Origin: CAZMOK01 sp964567785
Lineage (GTDB): Bacteria; Bacteroidota; Bacteroidia; Bacteroidales; JAGOPY01
DNA: 64,000 nucleotides
NCBI GenBank assembly: GCA_964567785.1
Contig: CAZMOK010000002.1
Coordinates: 30,070-94,069, forward strand
Direction: 5' to 3'
The position numbers were made by a program, and so were the translations under genes. Below the pieces are notes generated by a model. The model had not been told where the DNA came from. It saw nothing but the letters and a program-made list of their open reading frames with translations, and made no database searches. Below, in pieces: positions 1 to 8,878 of this stretch (position 1 is its first letter; each line of letters opens with the position of its first letter).

Positions 1-162
1 CTGGAATGGTTTTCTCCGAAGGAAATATTAAGTCTGCCCTTGCAGGAAGGCATACTGGATTATTCAATGGATTACATACCAAGGGAATTCAACTGGATGC
101 TGTTCCTTACGGGAGAACTTTACTTCATTCTAGCAATATTCTCCTACCTGAGACGTAAATAA
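1..162 (+). CDS. 3' end of an unidentified membrane protein (partial)
   Basis: The window opens inside a reading frame that gives 53 residues before a TAA at 160-162. The last 20 or so residues form one hydrophobic segment (WMLFLTGELYFILAIFSYL) followed by RRK, so the protein ends with a membrane helix and a short basic tail that should face the cytoplasm. The beginning of the gene lies outside the window. It is read in the same direction as gldA and stops 51 bp before it, so the two may be cotranscribed. I do not recognise the family from this fragment. Confidence 0.6.
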   Translation: MEWFSPKEILSLPLQEGILDYSMDYIPREFNWMLFLTGELYFILAIFSYLRRK

Positions 163-213
163 AGCACCACTGGTAAAAATTCCTAATTTCGTTGTCTGAA
201 AAAAAATTGAATA

Positions 214-1128
214 ATGTCGGTTATAGTTGATGGCATAACGAAGTTGTACGATGCTCAAAAAGCCCTTGACGACGTTTCTTTTACTGTTGAGCGCGGTGAA
301 GTGGTTGGCCTGCTGGGGCCCAACGGTGCAGGCAAGTCAACCCTGATGAAGATCATAACTTGTTTCATACCTCCTAATGAAGGGATTGTGACAGTTGAAG
401 GTTACAATACAGATGAAGAATCGCTGGAAGTACGGAAAAGAGTTGGCTACCTCCCCGAAAACAATCCCCTGTACCTGGAAATGTATGTGAGGGAATACCT
501 TCATTTTGTTGCTAGCCTGCATAACGTGAAAAATAACGCCGGAAACAGGGTTGATGAAATGATAGAAATGACAGGGCTCGGTGCTGAACAGAAGAAAAAG
601 ATAGGCGCACTTTCAAAAGGATACCGGCAACGCGTGGGTCTGGCACAGGCCATGATACACGACCCGGATGTTTTGATCCTGGATGAACCTACATCGGGGC
701 TTGATCCTAACCAGCTTAAAGATATCAGATCACTCATAAGCCGGATGGGGGAAGAAAAGACGGTAATTCTCTCCACTCATATAATGCAGGAGGTGGAAGC
801 CATATGCAACAGGGCCATCATCATCAACCACGGAAGGATCGTTGCGGATGACTCAACAGCCAACCTCAGCCGGAGTGCAAAAGACCGTAACATTATTACC
901 GTGGAGTTCAACAAAAAGGTAGGTGCTGAAAGTCTTGAAAAAATCGAAGGTGTGATAAAGGTCACTTCAAAAAGTGAAACTTTGTTTGAGCTGGAAACCC
1001 CGGCCGACAGAGAAATGAGAGACAAGATCTTTTCATACGCGGTTGAAAACAAACTGATTGTGCTTTCCCTCTCAAAAACGGAACAGCGGCTTGAAGATGT
1101 TTTCAGGCAGCTTACAACATCCATATGA
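214..1128 (+). CDS. gldA: GldA-type ABC transporter ATP-binding subunit
   Basis: This 304-residue protein is an ABC ATPase: Walker A GPNGAGKST at residues 35-43, signature LSKGYRQ at 133-139, Walker B VLILDEPT at 153-160 and the switch histidine in STHIM near 188. It is longer than a bare ATPase domain, with a C-terminal extension of about 80 residues. The segment YLPENNPLYLEMYVREYL matches what I recall of GldA, the ATPase of the GldA-GldF-GldG transporter linked to gliding in Flavobacterium. Its membrane partners GldF and GldG are not in the window. T9SS cargo genes nearby fit, but many non-gliding relatives keep this ATPase, so motility cannot be inferred. Confidence 0.85.
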   Translation: MSVIVDGITKLYDAQKALDDVSFTVERGEVVGLLGPNGAGKSTLMKIITCFIPPNEGIVTVEGYNTDEESLEVRKRVGYLPENNPLYLEMYVREYLHFVASLHNVKNNAGNRVDEMIEMTGLGAEQKKKIGALSKGYRQRVGLAQAMIHDPDVLILDEPTSGLDPNQLKDIRSLISRMGEEKTVILSTHIMQEVEAICNRAIIINHGRIVADDSTANLSRSAKDRNIITVEFNKKVGAESLEKIEGVIKVTSKSETLFELETPADREMRDKIFSYAVENKLIVLSLSKTEQRLEDVFRQLTTSI

Positions 1129-1133
1129 CCCCG

Positions 1134-1161
1134 TTGGTTATCAAGGAAATTTATATTTTTG
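1134..1161 (+). promoter_or_regulatory. Candidate metK promoter (TTG-N17-TATTTTTG)
   Basis: TATTTTTG at 1154-1161 fits the Bacteroidota -7 element TAnnTTTG, and TTG at 1134-1136 sits 17 bp upstream in place of the -33 element. Transcription would begin near 1167, giving a leader of about 58 nt before the ATG at 1225. This placement also argues against a TTG start at 1159, which would lie inside the -7 element. Confidence 0.5.
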
Positions 1162-1224
1162 CGCGATCTGTCAAGAGTTTACCTGGCAGGAAATATTCAT
1201 TACTACCATAAACAAGCTCATATT

Positions 1225-2523
1225 ATGTCATATTTATTTACCTCAGAATCGGTTTCGGAAGGTCATCCCGACAAAGTAGCCGATCAAATCTCAGATGCCT
1301 TACTGGATGAATTCCTGAGGTGGGACCCTGCCTCGAAGGTGGCCTGCGAAACCCTGGTGACAACAGGGCTGGTTGTTTGTTCCGGCGAAGTCAAGACAAG
1401 GGGATGGGTAAACATAGATGATGTTGCAAGAAAAACCATCAGCAAGATCGGGTACACCAAAGCTGAATATAAATTCGACGCCAACTCTTGCGGGATCATT
1501 TCCACTATTCAGGAACAGTCGCGCGATATCAGCCGTGGAGTGGAGAAAAGTGATAAATACGAGACCGGTGCAGGTGACCAGGGGATGATGTTCGGGTATG
1601 CATCCACTGAAATGGACAACTACATGCCCCTTCCCATCGAATTGTCCCATATAATCCTTCAGCAACTGGCAGCCATCAGGAAAGAGGGCAGGGAAATGAC
1701 TTACCTGAGGCCCGATTCCAAGAGCCAGGTCACCATAGAATACAACAACGACAGGCAACCCGTCAGGATAGACACTGTAGTGATATCAACACAGCACGAT
1801 GACTTCGATACGCCCGAGAAAATGCAACCCAGGATCAAGGCCGACATTGAAACAATCCTTATTCCAAGGGTTAAAAAGGAAGTGCCTGAAAGGATCAAGA
1901 AACTATTCAACGATTTCAGGTTGTTTGTCAATCCAACAGGAAATTTTGTAATTGGAGGGCCTCATGGCGACACAGGGTTAACCGGTCGGAAGATCATTGT
2001 TGATACTTACGGAGGGATTGCTCCTCACGGAGGTGGCGCTTTCTCAGGCAAGGATGCAACCAAGGTTGACCGGTCGGCTGCCTATGCAGCCCGGTACATA
2101 GCCAAAAACCTCGTTCATGCGGGAGTTGCCGATGAGGTGATCATCCAGCTCGCCTATGCGATCGGGGTGCCGGAACCAGTTGGTCTTTATATAAATACCT
2201 TCAATACGGTAAAGGTGAAAGATGCTGCGGGCAAAACAATTACTGATGATGAAATAGCAAGGAGGATCAATGAGATGATCGACCTGAGGCCGTATGCCAT
2301 TATTGAAAAATTCGGATTGCTGAACCCCGTTTTTGAGCCCGCAACAACCTACGGGCACTTTGGCCGTGACAATTATGAGAAAGAAGTGGAAGTCTATTAT
2401 GAAGATGACACCACCCATAAGAAAACGGTCAAAGGAGAAGAAAAGATCTTTAAGAAAGTGGAGTTCTTTGGCTGGGAAAAAACAGATATGGCTGAAAAAA
2501 TAAAAAAAGAATTCGGAATGTAA
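1225..2523 (+). CDS. metK: S-adenosylmethionine synthetase
   Basis: MetK makes S-adenosylmethionine from methionine and ATP in the cytoplasm. The family's motifs are all here: GHPDKVADQISD close to the N-terminus, GAGDQGMMFGY for ATP binding, and GGGAFSGKD in the second half. The 432 residues exceed the E. coli enzyme (384) because of insertions typical of the Bacteroidota form, including a charged stretch near the C-terminus. The frame is open back to a TTG at 1159, but the ATG at 1225 (MSYLFTSESVSEGHPDK) matches the conserved N-terminus. A strong terminator follows directly. No SAM riboswitch was recognised in the leader. Confidence 0.95.
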   Translation: MSYLFTSESVSEGHPDKVADQISDALLDEFLRWDPASKVACETLVTTGLVVCSGEVKTRGWVNIDDVARKTISKIGYTKAEYKFDANSCGIISTIQEQSRDISRGVEKSDKYETGAGDQGMMFGYASTEMDNYMPLPIELSHIILQQLAAIRKEGREMTYLRPDSKSQVTIEYNNDRQPVRIDTVVISTQHDDFDTPEKMQPRIKADIETILIPRVKKEVPERIKKLFNDFRLFVNPTGNFVIGGPHGDTGLTGRKIIVDTYGGIAPHGGGAFSGKDATKVDRSAAYAARYIAKNLVHAGVADEVIIQLAYAIGVPEPVGLYINTFNTVKVKDAAGKTITDDEIARRINEMIDLRPYAIIEKFGLLNPVFEPATTYGHFGRDNYEKEVEVYYEDDTTHKKTVKGEEKIFKKVEFFGWEKTDMAEKIKKEFGM

Positions 2524-2540
2524 ACAAACTATATTCACAA

Positions 2541-2576
2541 AAAAAACCCGGCTGGTTTAACTGGCCGGGTTTTTTA
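2541..2576. terminator. Bidirectional Rho-independent terminator between metK and a T9SS gene
   Basis: CCCGGC (2547-2552) pairs with GCCGGG (2564-2569). The stem is flanked by A6 on the left and T6 on the right, so it extends to about 12 bp and gives a U-tract on either strand. It lies 17 bp after the metK stop and 17 bp before the stop of the converging gene, so it can serve both. Confidence 0.92.
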
Positions 2577-2593
2577 TTGAGTGATGTATATTT

Positions 2594-3328
2594 TTAATTG
2601 TTTATGATCAGTTTTTGGGTGTCGACCCTTTCGCCGTCAGCAATCAGGTTATAGAAATACACACCCTGGCGGAGATCGGATACATTCACTGCAATAGTTC
2701 CCTCGTTCCCGTTGAGTGGGATATCCATAATTTTTGATCCAAGGATATTGCTGATCACTATGCTTGCTGTCGCTGTCGATTGCGGAAGAGCATAGCTGAA
2801 ATTCACCCTTGAAGTGGCCGGGTTCGGATAAACCCTGGATGAAACATTGGCAGTTGCCGGATCATCAGAGATTCCGGCAGGGCTGGCGTTGAACTGGACC
2901 GTAACCGAAACCGAATCATCCGGATTGTTTACATCCCACCAGCAGTACCTTATCACTGACTTTCCAGGAATATCGTTTGGCTCGTAATCCCCGAAAAATT
3001 CATCTGTTGTCTGACCTGCTTCTATCAACACCTCAGCCGGTGAAATGTAGACAAACGGAGGATAGCAGGCTCCCCAGCAAAAGTAATTAGAAGTACCCGC
3101 AAGGGTATCTCCCTCGTTGATTACCTTCTTTGCTTTTACGGTAAGATTCGACGAGGCATTGTTGGTCACGTCAATGGCAGCTTGTATGAGATCATCTGAT
3201 GGATCTCCATTTGCATAGATCATCGAATTGGGCTCAACCGGTTCACCTTCATAGGTAAGAGAAAGATTCTGCCCGAAAAGGAAGATGGTTGAAACTGCAA
3301 GAATAAATAAGAGTAAAGTTTTCTTCAT
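2594..3328 (-). CDS. Secreted protein with T9SS type A sorting domain
   Basis: The product has 244 residues. It begins with a Sec signal peptide (MKKTLLLFILAVSTIFLFGQ) and ends with a T9SS type A sorting domain of about 80 residues: a VYPNPATSRVNF-like opening, then LRQGVYFY and a basic QKLIINN end. The middle, about 140 residues, is probably all beta and has cysteines in FCWGACYPP and RYCWWD. Known family behaviour: the domain directs export across the outer membrane by the T9SS and is cleaved or anchored to the surface. The function of the mature part is not known to me. It converges on metK and shares its terminator. Confidence 0.85.
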   Translation of the reverse strand: MKKTLLLFILAVSTIFLFGQNLSLTYEGEPVEPNSMIYANGDPSDDLIQAAIDVTNNASSNLTVKAKKVINEGDTLAGTSNYFCWGACYPPFVYISPAEVLIEAGQTTDEFFGDYEPNDIPGKSVIRYCWWDVNNPDDSVSVTVQFNASPAGISDDPATANVSSRVYPNPATSRVNFSYALPQSTATASIVISNILGSKIMDIPLNGNEGTIAVNVSDLRQGVYFYNLIADGERVDTQKLIINN

Positions 3329-3368
3329 ATCGTTCAGGTTTTAACAGAGATTTTTAACAAATTTTTTG

Positions 3369-3376
3369 CAAAGATA
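3369..3376 (-). promoter_or_regulatory. Candidate -7 element for the 2594-3328 gene
   Basis: Read on the minus strand this is TATCTTTG, a full match to TAnnTTTG, 41 bp upstream of the start codon. No convincing -33 element was found at the right distance. Two TTAACA words (3341-3346, 3354-3359) lie between it and the gene. Confidence 0.45.
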
Positions 3377-3422
3377 ATCCAATTTTGTGGATTTCATTTT
3401 TACTTTCTCACTGATAATCTGA

Positions 3423-3430
3423 TATCTTTG
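3423..3430 (+). promoter_or_regulatory. Candidate -7 element for the Omp28-like gene
   Basis: TATCTTTG on the plus strand matches TAnnTTTG and leaves a leader of roughly 90 nt before the ATG at 3524. A -33 TTTG at 17-21 bp spacing is not evident. With the minus-strand element at 3369-3376 it would make this 195-bp gap a divergent promoter region. Confidence 0.45.
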
Positions 3431-3523
3431 CAAAATACTTGCAACTATCATAATATTTATACCTCTTCATATAACCTACAAGTTTAAAAGAAAAAATCGC
3501 TATAAACTAAACATGCTATAACC

Positions 3524-5170
3524 ATGAAAAAAACATTTTTACTTTCATTGATACTGATACTGACTGTTTCCCTTGCAGCCCAGCGCGTATCGAGAGACAA
3601 AGTTGTTCTTGAAATAGCAACCGGTACGTGGTGCCCTTATTGTCCGGGTGCAGCAATGGGCGCTGACGAACTCATCGAGAACGGCCATGATGTGGCTGTG
3701 ATAGAATATCACAACGGTGACCCATATGCAAATGTCTATTCAAACGCCCGGAACTCTTATTACAATGTAACCGGATACCCCACAGCTCATTTCGATGGCC
3801 TAAACCCTTATGTCGGGGGCAGCAGCACACAAAGCCTTTACGGTCCCTACCTGAGCAGGGTCAACCAGCGCCTAGCGATCCCTTCCGACTTTACCATTGA
3901 CGTGAGTGGTGAACACATGGGGCTCAGTGAGTGGGACATCACCGTTGATATTGAACAAGTATCTGCTTACAGTGGATCCAACCTGAGGCTGCACGCAGCT
4001 ATCACCGAATCGCATATAGAGGAATCATGGCAGGGGATGGACGAACTTAATTTTGTCTGCAGGCTGATGGTTCCCAATCAGAATGGAACAGCTATTAGTT
4101 TTTCAGGCGGAAACACAATCCAGGAAGAGCTTCAGTTGACAATAGATGAAGAGTGGGACCCGGTCAACTGCGAACTTGTGGTTTTTATCCAGGACAATTC
4201 AACCAAGGAAATTCTGCAGGGCACCAAGATGGATCTCCTCGATTTCCCTTCAGCTTTCGATTCGGAAGTCGCTACGCTTGAAATCGGGAACATCCCTGAA
4301 ACTACCTGCAGCGGAAGCTTTGAACCTTCAGTAATAATCAGGAACCAGGGTAATGACCCCCTCACCTCTCTCGACATAGCCTACAGCGTGAATGAAGGCA
4401 ATCCTGAAACATATCAGTGGACCGGAAACATTGAATATCTTGATTCTTTGGAAGTTACACTTCCCACCATCAACTTCACGGTGGAGGAAGAGAATAACCT
4501 TGCGGTCACCTCCGAAAACCCGAACCAGGCGCCCGATCCTTACCCGTCGAACGATGACAAGGAGCAAATGGTTGAAAAGGGCGACATCACACCCAGCACC
4601 ATCAACCTGATCCTGAGAACAGATGCCAACCCCACAGAAACGACATGGGAAATAGTGGATTCTGAAGGTGAGGTAATTTATTCAGGCGGTCCTTACTCTA
4701 ACTCCGGAGAGATGATAATGGAAGAGTTCGAGCTTGCCAATCCTGATTGCTATTCGTTCAACATTTACGATGCCGGCGGCAATGGGCTGATGCAGCCGGG
4801 CTTCTACAGTCTCTATTACGACAACAACATTACCATAGCACAGGGAACCTCTTTCGGTTCCATGGAAGCAACTGAATTTACTGCCGACGATGGCGTGGGC
4901 ATTGGTGAAAGCGGCCTGGCCGGAAGCCTAAAAGTTTTCCCCAATCCGACCACCGGTAATGCAACAGTGGAATTTGCTACGGAAGAGGGAGGAAAGGTAA
5001 CCATAGAAGTGTACAGTGCTTCAGGTGAAAGAGCATTTTCTGTCACGGATGAAAGAGATCCGGGCACTCACCGTGTCAGTCTCGATCTCGGTGGTAACGC
5101 CTCAGGAGTCTATTTTGTTAAAGTGACCTCGGGCAATAAAGTCGTTACCCAAAGGATATCCTTACTTTAG
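3524..5170 (+). CDS. Omp28-like thioredoxin-fold protein with T9SS sorting domain
   Basis: A 548-residue exported protein. A signal peptide (about residues 1-19) is followed by a thioredoxin-like domain with the active-site style motif TWCPYC at about residues 36-41. The pattern of this region is that of the Omp28-related outer membrane proteins of Bacteroidota. A central beta-rich part follows, then a segment with WEIVDSEGEVIYSGGPY and YDAGGNGL of the kind often found before sorting domains. The last 80 residues are a T9SS type A domain (VFPNPTTGNA to the C-terminus). Its stop overlaps the 3' end of urocanase by 9 bp. The CxxC suggests disulfide or redox chemistry outside the cell, but this is inference. 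Confidence 0.85.
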   Translation: MKKTFLLSLILILTVSLAAQRVSRDKVVLEIATGTWCPYCPGAAMGADELIENGHDVAVIEYHNGDPYANVYSNARNSYYNVTGYPTAHFDGLNPYVGGSSTQSLYGPYLSRVNQRLAIPSDFTIDVSGEHMGLSEWDITVDIEQVSAYSGSNLRLHAAITESHIEESWQGMDELNFVCRLMVPNQNGTAISFSGGNTIQEELQLTIDEEWDPVNCELVVFIQDNSTKEILQGTKMDLLDFPSAFDSEVATLEIGNIPETTCSGSFEPSVIIRNQGNDPLTSLDIAYSVNEGNPETYQWTGNIEYLDSLEVTLPTINFTVEEENNLAVTSENPNQAPDPYPSNDDKEQMVEKGDITPSTINLILRTDANPTETTWEIVDSEGEVIYSGGPYSNSGEMIMEEFELANPDCYSFNIYDAGGNGLMQPGFYSLYYDNNITIAQGTSFGSMEATEFTADDGVGIGESGLAGSLKVFPNPTTGNATVEFATEEGGKVTIEVYSASGERAFSVTDERDPGTHRVSLDLGGNASGVYFVKVTSGNKVVTQRISLL

Positions 5171-7171
5171 GAGTCCTTCGATAAGATCGTCATCGGCAAT
5201 GTTTGGCAGGGTGACCCTGAGACGGGGTTCAGCCTCCATTGCCTTTTTTATTGCAAAAACGGCTTCATCGTTCCTTGCCCAGCTCCGGCGGGCAATCCCG
5301 TTGTTGACGTCCCAGTGCAGCATCATTTTCAACCTGCGGTCAGCATCATCCGAGCCGTCGAGCACCATGCCGAAACCGCCGTTGATGACTTCGCCCCAGC
5401 CTACACCGCCTCCGTTGTGTATCGAAACCCATGTTGCCCCGCGGAAGCTGTCGCCAATAACGTTCTGAACTGCCATATCGGCCGTAAAACTCGATCCATC
5501 GTAAATATTCGAAGTTTCCCTGAACGGTGAGTCTGTTCCTGATACATCATGGTGATCACGTCCGAGCACGATAGGTGCCTTGATCTTACCTTCCTTGATG
5601 GCTTTGTTGAACGCCTCAGCAATTTTTATCCGGCCTTCGGTATCGGCATAAAGGATACGCGCTTCCGAGCCTACCACCATCTTGTTCTCCTCTGCCGAAT
5701 TTATCCACAGGAGGTTATCGCTCACCTGCTGCTTTATTTCAGCAGGAGCATGTTTCATCATTTCCTCCAGCACATCTCCGGCTATTTTATCCGTAGTCCT
5801 GAGATCCTCATGATTACCTGAGGTACATACCCAACGGAAGGGGCCAAAACCATAGTCAAAGCAAAGGGGCCCCATAATGTCCTGTACATAGGATGGGTAT
5901 TTAAAAGTGCCATCGGGATCCATCACGTCTGCACCTGCCCTACCCGACTCCAGCAGGAAAGCATTCCCATAATCCCAGAAGTACATTCCTTTTGCAGCCA
6001 TTTCGTTGATGGCTTTCACCTGTTTCCTGAGCGACTCCTTTACATGTTTCTTAAACTCTTCAGGATTCTCAGACATCATGCGGTTCGATTCCTCGAAGGT
6101 AAGTCCCGCAGGATAATAACCTCCGGCCCAGGGATTATGCAGGGAAGTCTGGTCTGAACCAAGTTCGATCAAAATATCACTTTTATTAAGCGATTTCCAG
6201 AGGTCCACTATGTTACCCTGGTATGCAAGCGAAACAGCTTCTTTATCATTTTTCGCTTTCTTTATCCGCGCAAGCAATCCGGTAAGATCGGTGTAGACTT
6301 CATCTACCCATCCCTGGGAATGCCGTTTTTCAACTGCTTTTGGGTTGATCTCTGCAACTACACCCACAGCTCCTGCTATTACCGCAGCCTTGGCCTGTGC
6401 TCCCGACATCCCGCCCAGACCAGATGTAACAAATACCTTACCGGCAAGCCCAGGATCATCCGCTTTCAGACGCCTGCCCGCATTGAGAATAGTAATGGTA
6501 GTACCGTGCACTATGCCCTGAGGGCCGATATACATGTAAGAACCTGCAGTCATCTGTCCGTACTGTGAAACACCCAGGGCATTGAACCTTTCCCAGTCGT
6601 CTGGTTTTGAATAATTTGGTACCACCATGCCGTTTGTGACGACTACCCTGGGGGCATCAGGATGAGACGGGAAAAGGCCCAGCGGATGGCCTGAGTACAC
6701 GACAAGTGTTTGCTCATCAGTCATTTCTGCCAGGTACTTCATAGTGAGAAGATATTGTGCCCAGTTCTGGAAAACGGCACCGTTGCCGCCATAGGTGATC
6801 AACTCATGGGGATGCTGTGCCACCGCCTCATCCAGGTTGTTCTGTATCATCAGCATAATGGCTGCAGCCTGCTTCGATTTACATGGGTAAGCATCAATTG
6901 GGCGTGCATATATTTTGTAGCGCGGCCTGAAACGGTACATGTAGATCCGGCCATATTTTTCAAGCTCCTCAGCAAATTCCGGCGCAAGCACAGGATGGTG
7001 CTTTTTATCGAAATAACGCAACGCATTCTTCAATGCAAGCTGTTTTTCCTTTCCAGATAAAATCTCTTTCCGCTTAGGCGCATGGCTTACATTTTCATCG
7101 TATGGTCTCGGCTCCGGAAGATCGGCCGGGATACCCTCAATAATTGCTTTCCGGAATGATGCTGTGTCCAT
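5162..7171 (-). CDS. hutU: Urocanate hydratase (urocanase)
   Basis: HutU converts urocanate to imidazolonepropionate using tightly bound NAD+, the second step of histidine breakdown. Diagnostic segments are TYGGNGAVFQNW and TSGLGGMSGAQ (NAD-binding region), GRDHHDVSGTDSP and SIHNGGGVGWGEV. At 669 residues this is the long form (as in animals), not the 550-residue form of Pseudomonas. No other histidine-utilisation gene is in the window, so the gene stands alone here. Its 3' end overlaps the Omp28-like gene by 9 bp in convergent orientation, leaving no room for a terminator. Confidence 0.95.
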   Translation of the reverse strand: MDTASFRKAIIEGIPADLPEPRPYDENVSHAPKRKEILSGKEKQLALKNALRYFDKKHHPVLAPEFAEELEKYGRIYMYRFRPRYKIYARPIDAYPCKSKQAAAIMLMIQNNLDEAVAQHPHELITYGGNGAVFQNWAQYLLTMKYLAEMTDEQTLVVYSGHPLGLFPSHPDAPRVVVTNGMVVPNYSKPDDWERFNALGVSQYGQMTAGSYMYIGPQGIVHGTTITILNAGRRLKADDPGLAGKVFVTSGLGGMSGAQAKAAVIAGAVGVVAEINPKAVEKRHSQGWVDEVYTDLTGLLARIKKAKNDKEAVSLAYQGNIVDLWKSLNKSDILIELGSDQTSLHNPWAGGYYPAGLTFEESNRMMSENPEEFKKHVKESLRKQVKAINEMAAKGMYFWDYGNAFLLESGRAGADVMDPDGTFKYPSYVQDIMGPLCFDYGFGPFRWVCTSGNHEDLRTTDKIAGDVLEEMMKHAPAEIKQQVSDNLLWINSAEENKMVVGSEARILYADTEGRIKIAEAFNKAIKEGKIKAPIVLGRDHHDVSGTDSPFRETSNIYDGSSFTADMAVQNVIGDSFRGATWVSIHNGGGVGWGEVINGGFGMVLDGSDDADRRLKMMLHWDVNNGIARRSWARNDEAVFAIKKAMEAEPRLRVTLPNIADDDLIEGLLK

Positions 7172-7199
7172 TATCTTACTAATTTTTCTTATTGCATTG

Positions 7200-7207
7200 C
7201 AAAAGTA
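7200..7207 (-). promoter_or_regulatory. Candidate -7 element for hutU
   Basis: On the minus strand this reads TACTTTTG, a full match to TAnnTTTG, 28 bp upstream of the hutU ATG. No -33 TTTG was found at normal spacing. The heptamer repeat array begins about 10 bp further upstream. Confidence 0.45.
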
Positions 7208-7216
7208 AGAATAATT

Positions 7217-7258
7217 GACTGTAGGCTGTTAGCCTTTGGCTGATGGCTTTTTGCATCA
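7217..7258 (-). repeat. Degenerate 7-bp repeat array starting at a stop codon
   Basis: Read on the minus strand, from the TGA stop of the lipoprotein gene (7258-7256), the sequence falls into heptamers: TGATGCA, AAAAGCC, ATCAGCC, AAAGGCT, AACAGCC, TACAGTC. The units TTTGGCT and GATGGCT visible on the plus strand are identical to units of the array at 34220-34248. The array lies between the lipoprotein stop and the hutU promoter. Confidence 0.6.
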
Positions 7259-8122
7259 TTTCGTCACTAGCACGAGTATCCTCGACGTACTCCAGAATTC
7301 ACCGGGATCTGCTATAGAAAGCTGATTGTTGGTCTCGTCTTTCTTTAAGAGATATGAATCCTGCGGATGAGGGGTCACCACACGAGGTTTCTTACCCCTG
7401 AAGGCGACTGAACCAAAAGTAGATATATCCACTTCACTGAAGAGCTTTTCGTTAGGGTCGTCCCTGAGACGCAAAGTGCTGCCTATGCCGAGGATACCGC
7501 CGGTTTTCTCGACCACTCCTTTTTCAATAAGCTCCTTTTCTTTCCCCACGGCAAGCCAGGCACGGTTAAGATCAGCTTTCTGGCCTTCAATGATATCCTG
7601 TTTGATCGAACCCACAGTTTCAAGTGATGACACGAGGTATTCAAGCTCATCAACCTCGAAATTCATCTCCACAAGATGCCTTTTCAGGGTGTCTATCTGG
7701 TCCTCCTTAGCCAGAATGGCTTCGTTAAGTGCCGTGACAGTTTGCCTGAATGCATCCATTTTAACTCCCGACCTTCTCAACTCCTCTTTTAACGAGGCCA
7801 GCCTGTTATAATTCCCCCTGAGAACAGCAGCAACATTGTTGATCTCACGAATTACACGAAGCTGGACATCGGGAGGCACTTCATCTTTACTGATCGAACC
7901 CGCATCAATGAGTTCTTCTTTAGCCTTAATAAGAGAAAGATTTTTCTCGATCGATGCAAGTGTTATCAGTAATTCGCTTACCAGTCTGTCCTTTTCCTCA
8001 ACCTGCTGTTGCAAGGCTGCATAATCAGCCTCGAGCTTTTCATATTGTTCTGTCTTGCTTGAACATGAGGCCAGTGTCAGGACCAGCCCCATTACCAATG
8101 CAAAGAAACCTGTAGGTTTCAT
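7256..8122 (-). CDS. Coiled-coil lipoprotein
   Basis: A 288-residue lipoprotein with a lipobox (LTLASC, Cys at about residue 20) and then about 170 residues of charged heptad-rich sequence typical of long coiled coils (EKLEADYAALQQQVEEKD, LKEELRRSGVKMDAFRQ). The C-terminal 80 residues are predicted beta (GGILGIGSTLRLRDDPNEKLF) and end in a basic tail. It should be anchored to a membrane facing the periplasm. I know similar hypothetical proteins in Bacteroidota but no function. It lies downstream of an ECF sigma factor with a 147-bp gap. Its start is set by an unusually strong Shine-Dalgarno sequence. Confidence 0.8.
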   Translation of the reverse strand: MKPTGFFALVMGLVLTLASCSSKTEQYEKLEADYAALQQQVEEKDRLVSELLITLASIEKNLSLIKAKEELIDAGSISKDEVPPDVQLRVIREINNVAAVLRGNYNRLASLKEELRRSGVKMDAFRQTVTALNEAILAKEDQIDTLKRHLVEMNFEVDELEYLVSSLETVGSIKQDIIEGQKADLNRAWLAVGKEKELIEKGVVEKTGGILGIGSTLRLRDDPNEKLFSEVDISTFGSVAFRGKKPRVVTPHPQDSYLLKKDETNNQLSIADPGEFWSTSRILVLVTK

Positions 8123-8127
8123 AATAA

Positions 8128-8133
8128 CCTCCT
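8128..8133 (-). promoter_or_regulatory. Canonical Shine-Dalgarno (AGGAGG) before the coiled-coil lipoprotein
   Basis: AGGAGG on the minus strand lies 5 bp upstream of the ATG at 8122. Such a perfect site is unusual in Bacteroidota, where most genes, including the neighbours here, have no clear anti-16S complement. It fixes this start codon and suggests high or differently controlled translation. Confidence 0.7.
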
Positions 8134-8269
8134 TTTTTAGGGTTTAACAAGGATCTTGTCAATGGTAGATATCCGGGCTGATAATTTTACTTTAGCGTAG
8201 AAGTGCTTATTCGGATGATTTTAATATTTGAACGGAGGGGTGTGTAAGAATATTTTGAGGGCAGTTTTA

Positions 8270-8878
8270 TCAGATGCTCCCCTGCATCCTTTTCATGACA
8301 TTCTGAAGGAATTCCCGGGCTCTGAAAAGTTGCGCCTTTACCGTGCCAATAGGGAGGTCCAGCTCTTGTGATATTTCCTCGTAAGAAAATTCCTTAAAAT
8401 ATCTTAATTCTATCAGTTTCCGGTAATGAGGCTTCAGTTTTTCCACAACCTGGCGCATCGTATCGAGCTTCTGTTCCCTTATGAAATTTTCTTCAGGGTC
8501 CAGGGTATCGGAGGGTATCTGATCGGCCATTTCTCTTTTGTCATCCTCACCTTCAACATTATTCAGGGAAATAAGCCTCCTCTTCTGTTTCCGCATATAA
8601 TCGATGCAATTGTTGGAGGCTATTCTGAACAACCAGGTACTGAAAGCAAAGTCAGGTGTGTATTGGTGCAGGTTCTTGAATGCCTTTCCAAAAGCTTCAA
8701 TAGTAAGATCTTCAGCATCCTGTGGATTGTTGGTCATTTTTAAAAGCATGAAATAGAGTGAATCCCTGTAGTTTTTCATCAGTTCGGCATAAGCTCCCCT
8801 GTCCTCACCCCCAAGGGCAGCCCTGACGAGTTCATAATCCCGCCTTGCCTTATCTGTCATATGCTGGTTCACTTCCAT
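8270..8878 (-). CDS. ECF-type RNA polymerase sigma factor
   Basis: A 202-residue sigma-70 family protein with only regions 2 and 4. Region 2 contains NNPQDAEDLTIEAFGKAF and FSTWLFRIASNNCIDYMRK; region 4 contains LRYFKEFSYEEISQELDLPIGTVKAQLFRARE, a helix-turn-helix. The linker is acidic. No anti-sigma gene lies next to it, so this is probably a SigW/RpoE-like factor controlled in some other way or housekeeping-like. The start overlaps the end of the upstream glycosyltransferase gene by 10 bp, implying cotranscription. An alternative ATG lies six codons further in (8860). Confidence 0.9.
   Translation of the reverse strand: MEVNQHMTDKARRDYELVRAALGGEDRGAYAELMKNYRDSLYFMLLKMTNNPQDAEDLTIEAFGKAFKNLHQYTPDFAFSTWLFRIASNNCIDYMRKQKRRLISLNNVEGEDDKREMADQIPSDTLDPEENFIREQKLDTMRQVVEKLKPHYRKLIELRYFKEFSYEEISQELDLPIGTVKAQLFRAREFLQNVMKRMQGSI

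Noticed and set aside
1163..1224. SAM riboswitch in the metK leader
   Set aside because: The leader is only about 60 nt and no SAM-I, SAM-II or SAM-IV type motif could be recognised; structure search would be needed to exclude it fully.
5162..7171. A histidine utilisation operon around urocanase
   Set aside because: Neighbours on both sides are a T9SS protein and a lipoprotein; no hutH, hutI or ftcD/hutG is in the window.
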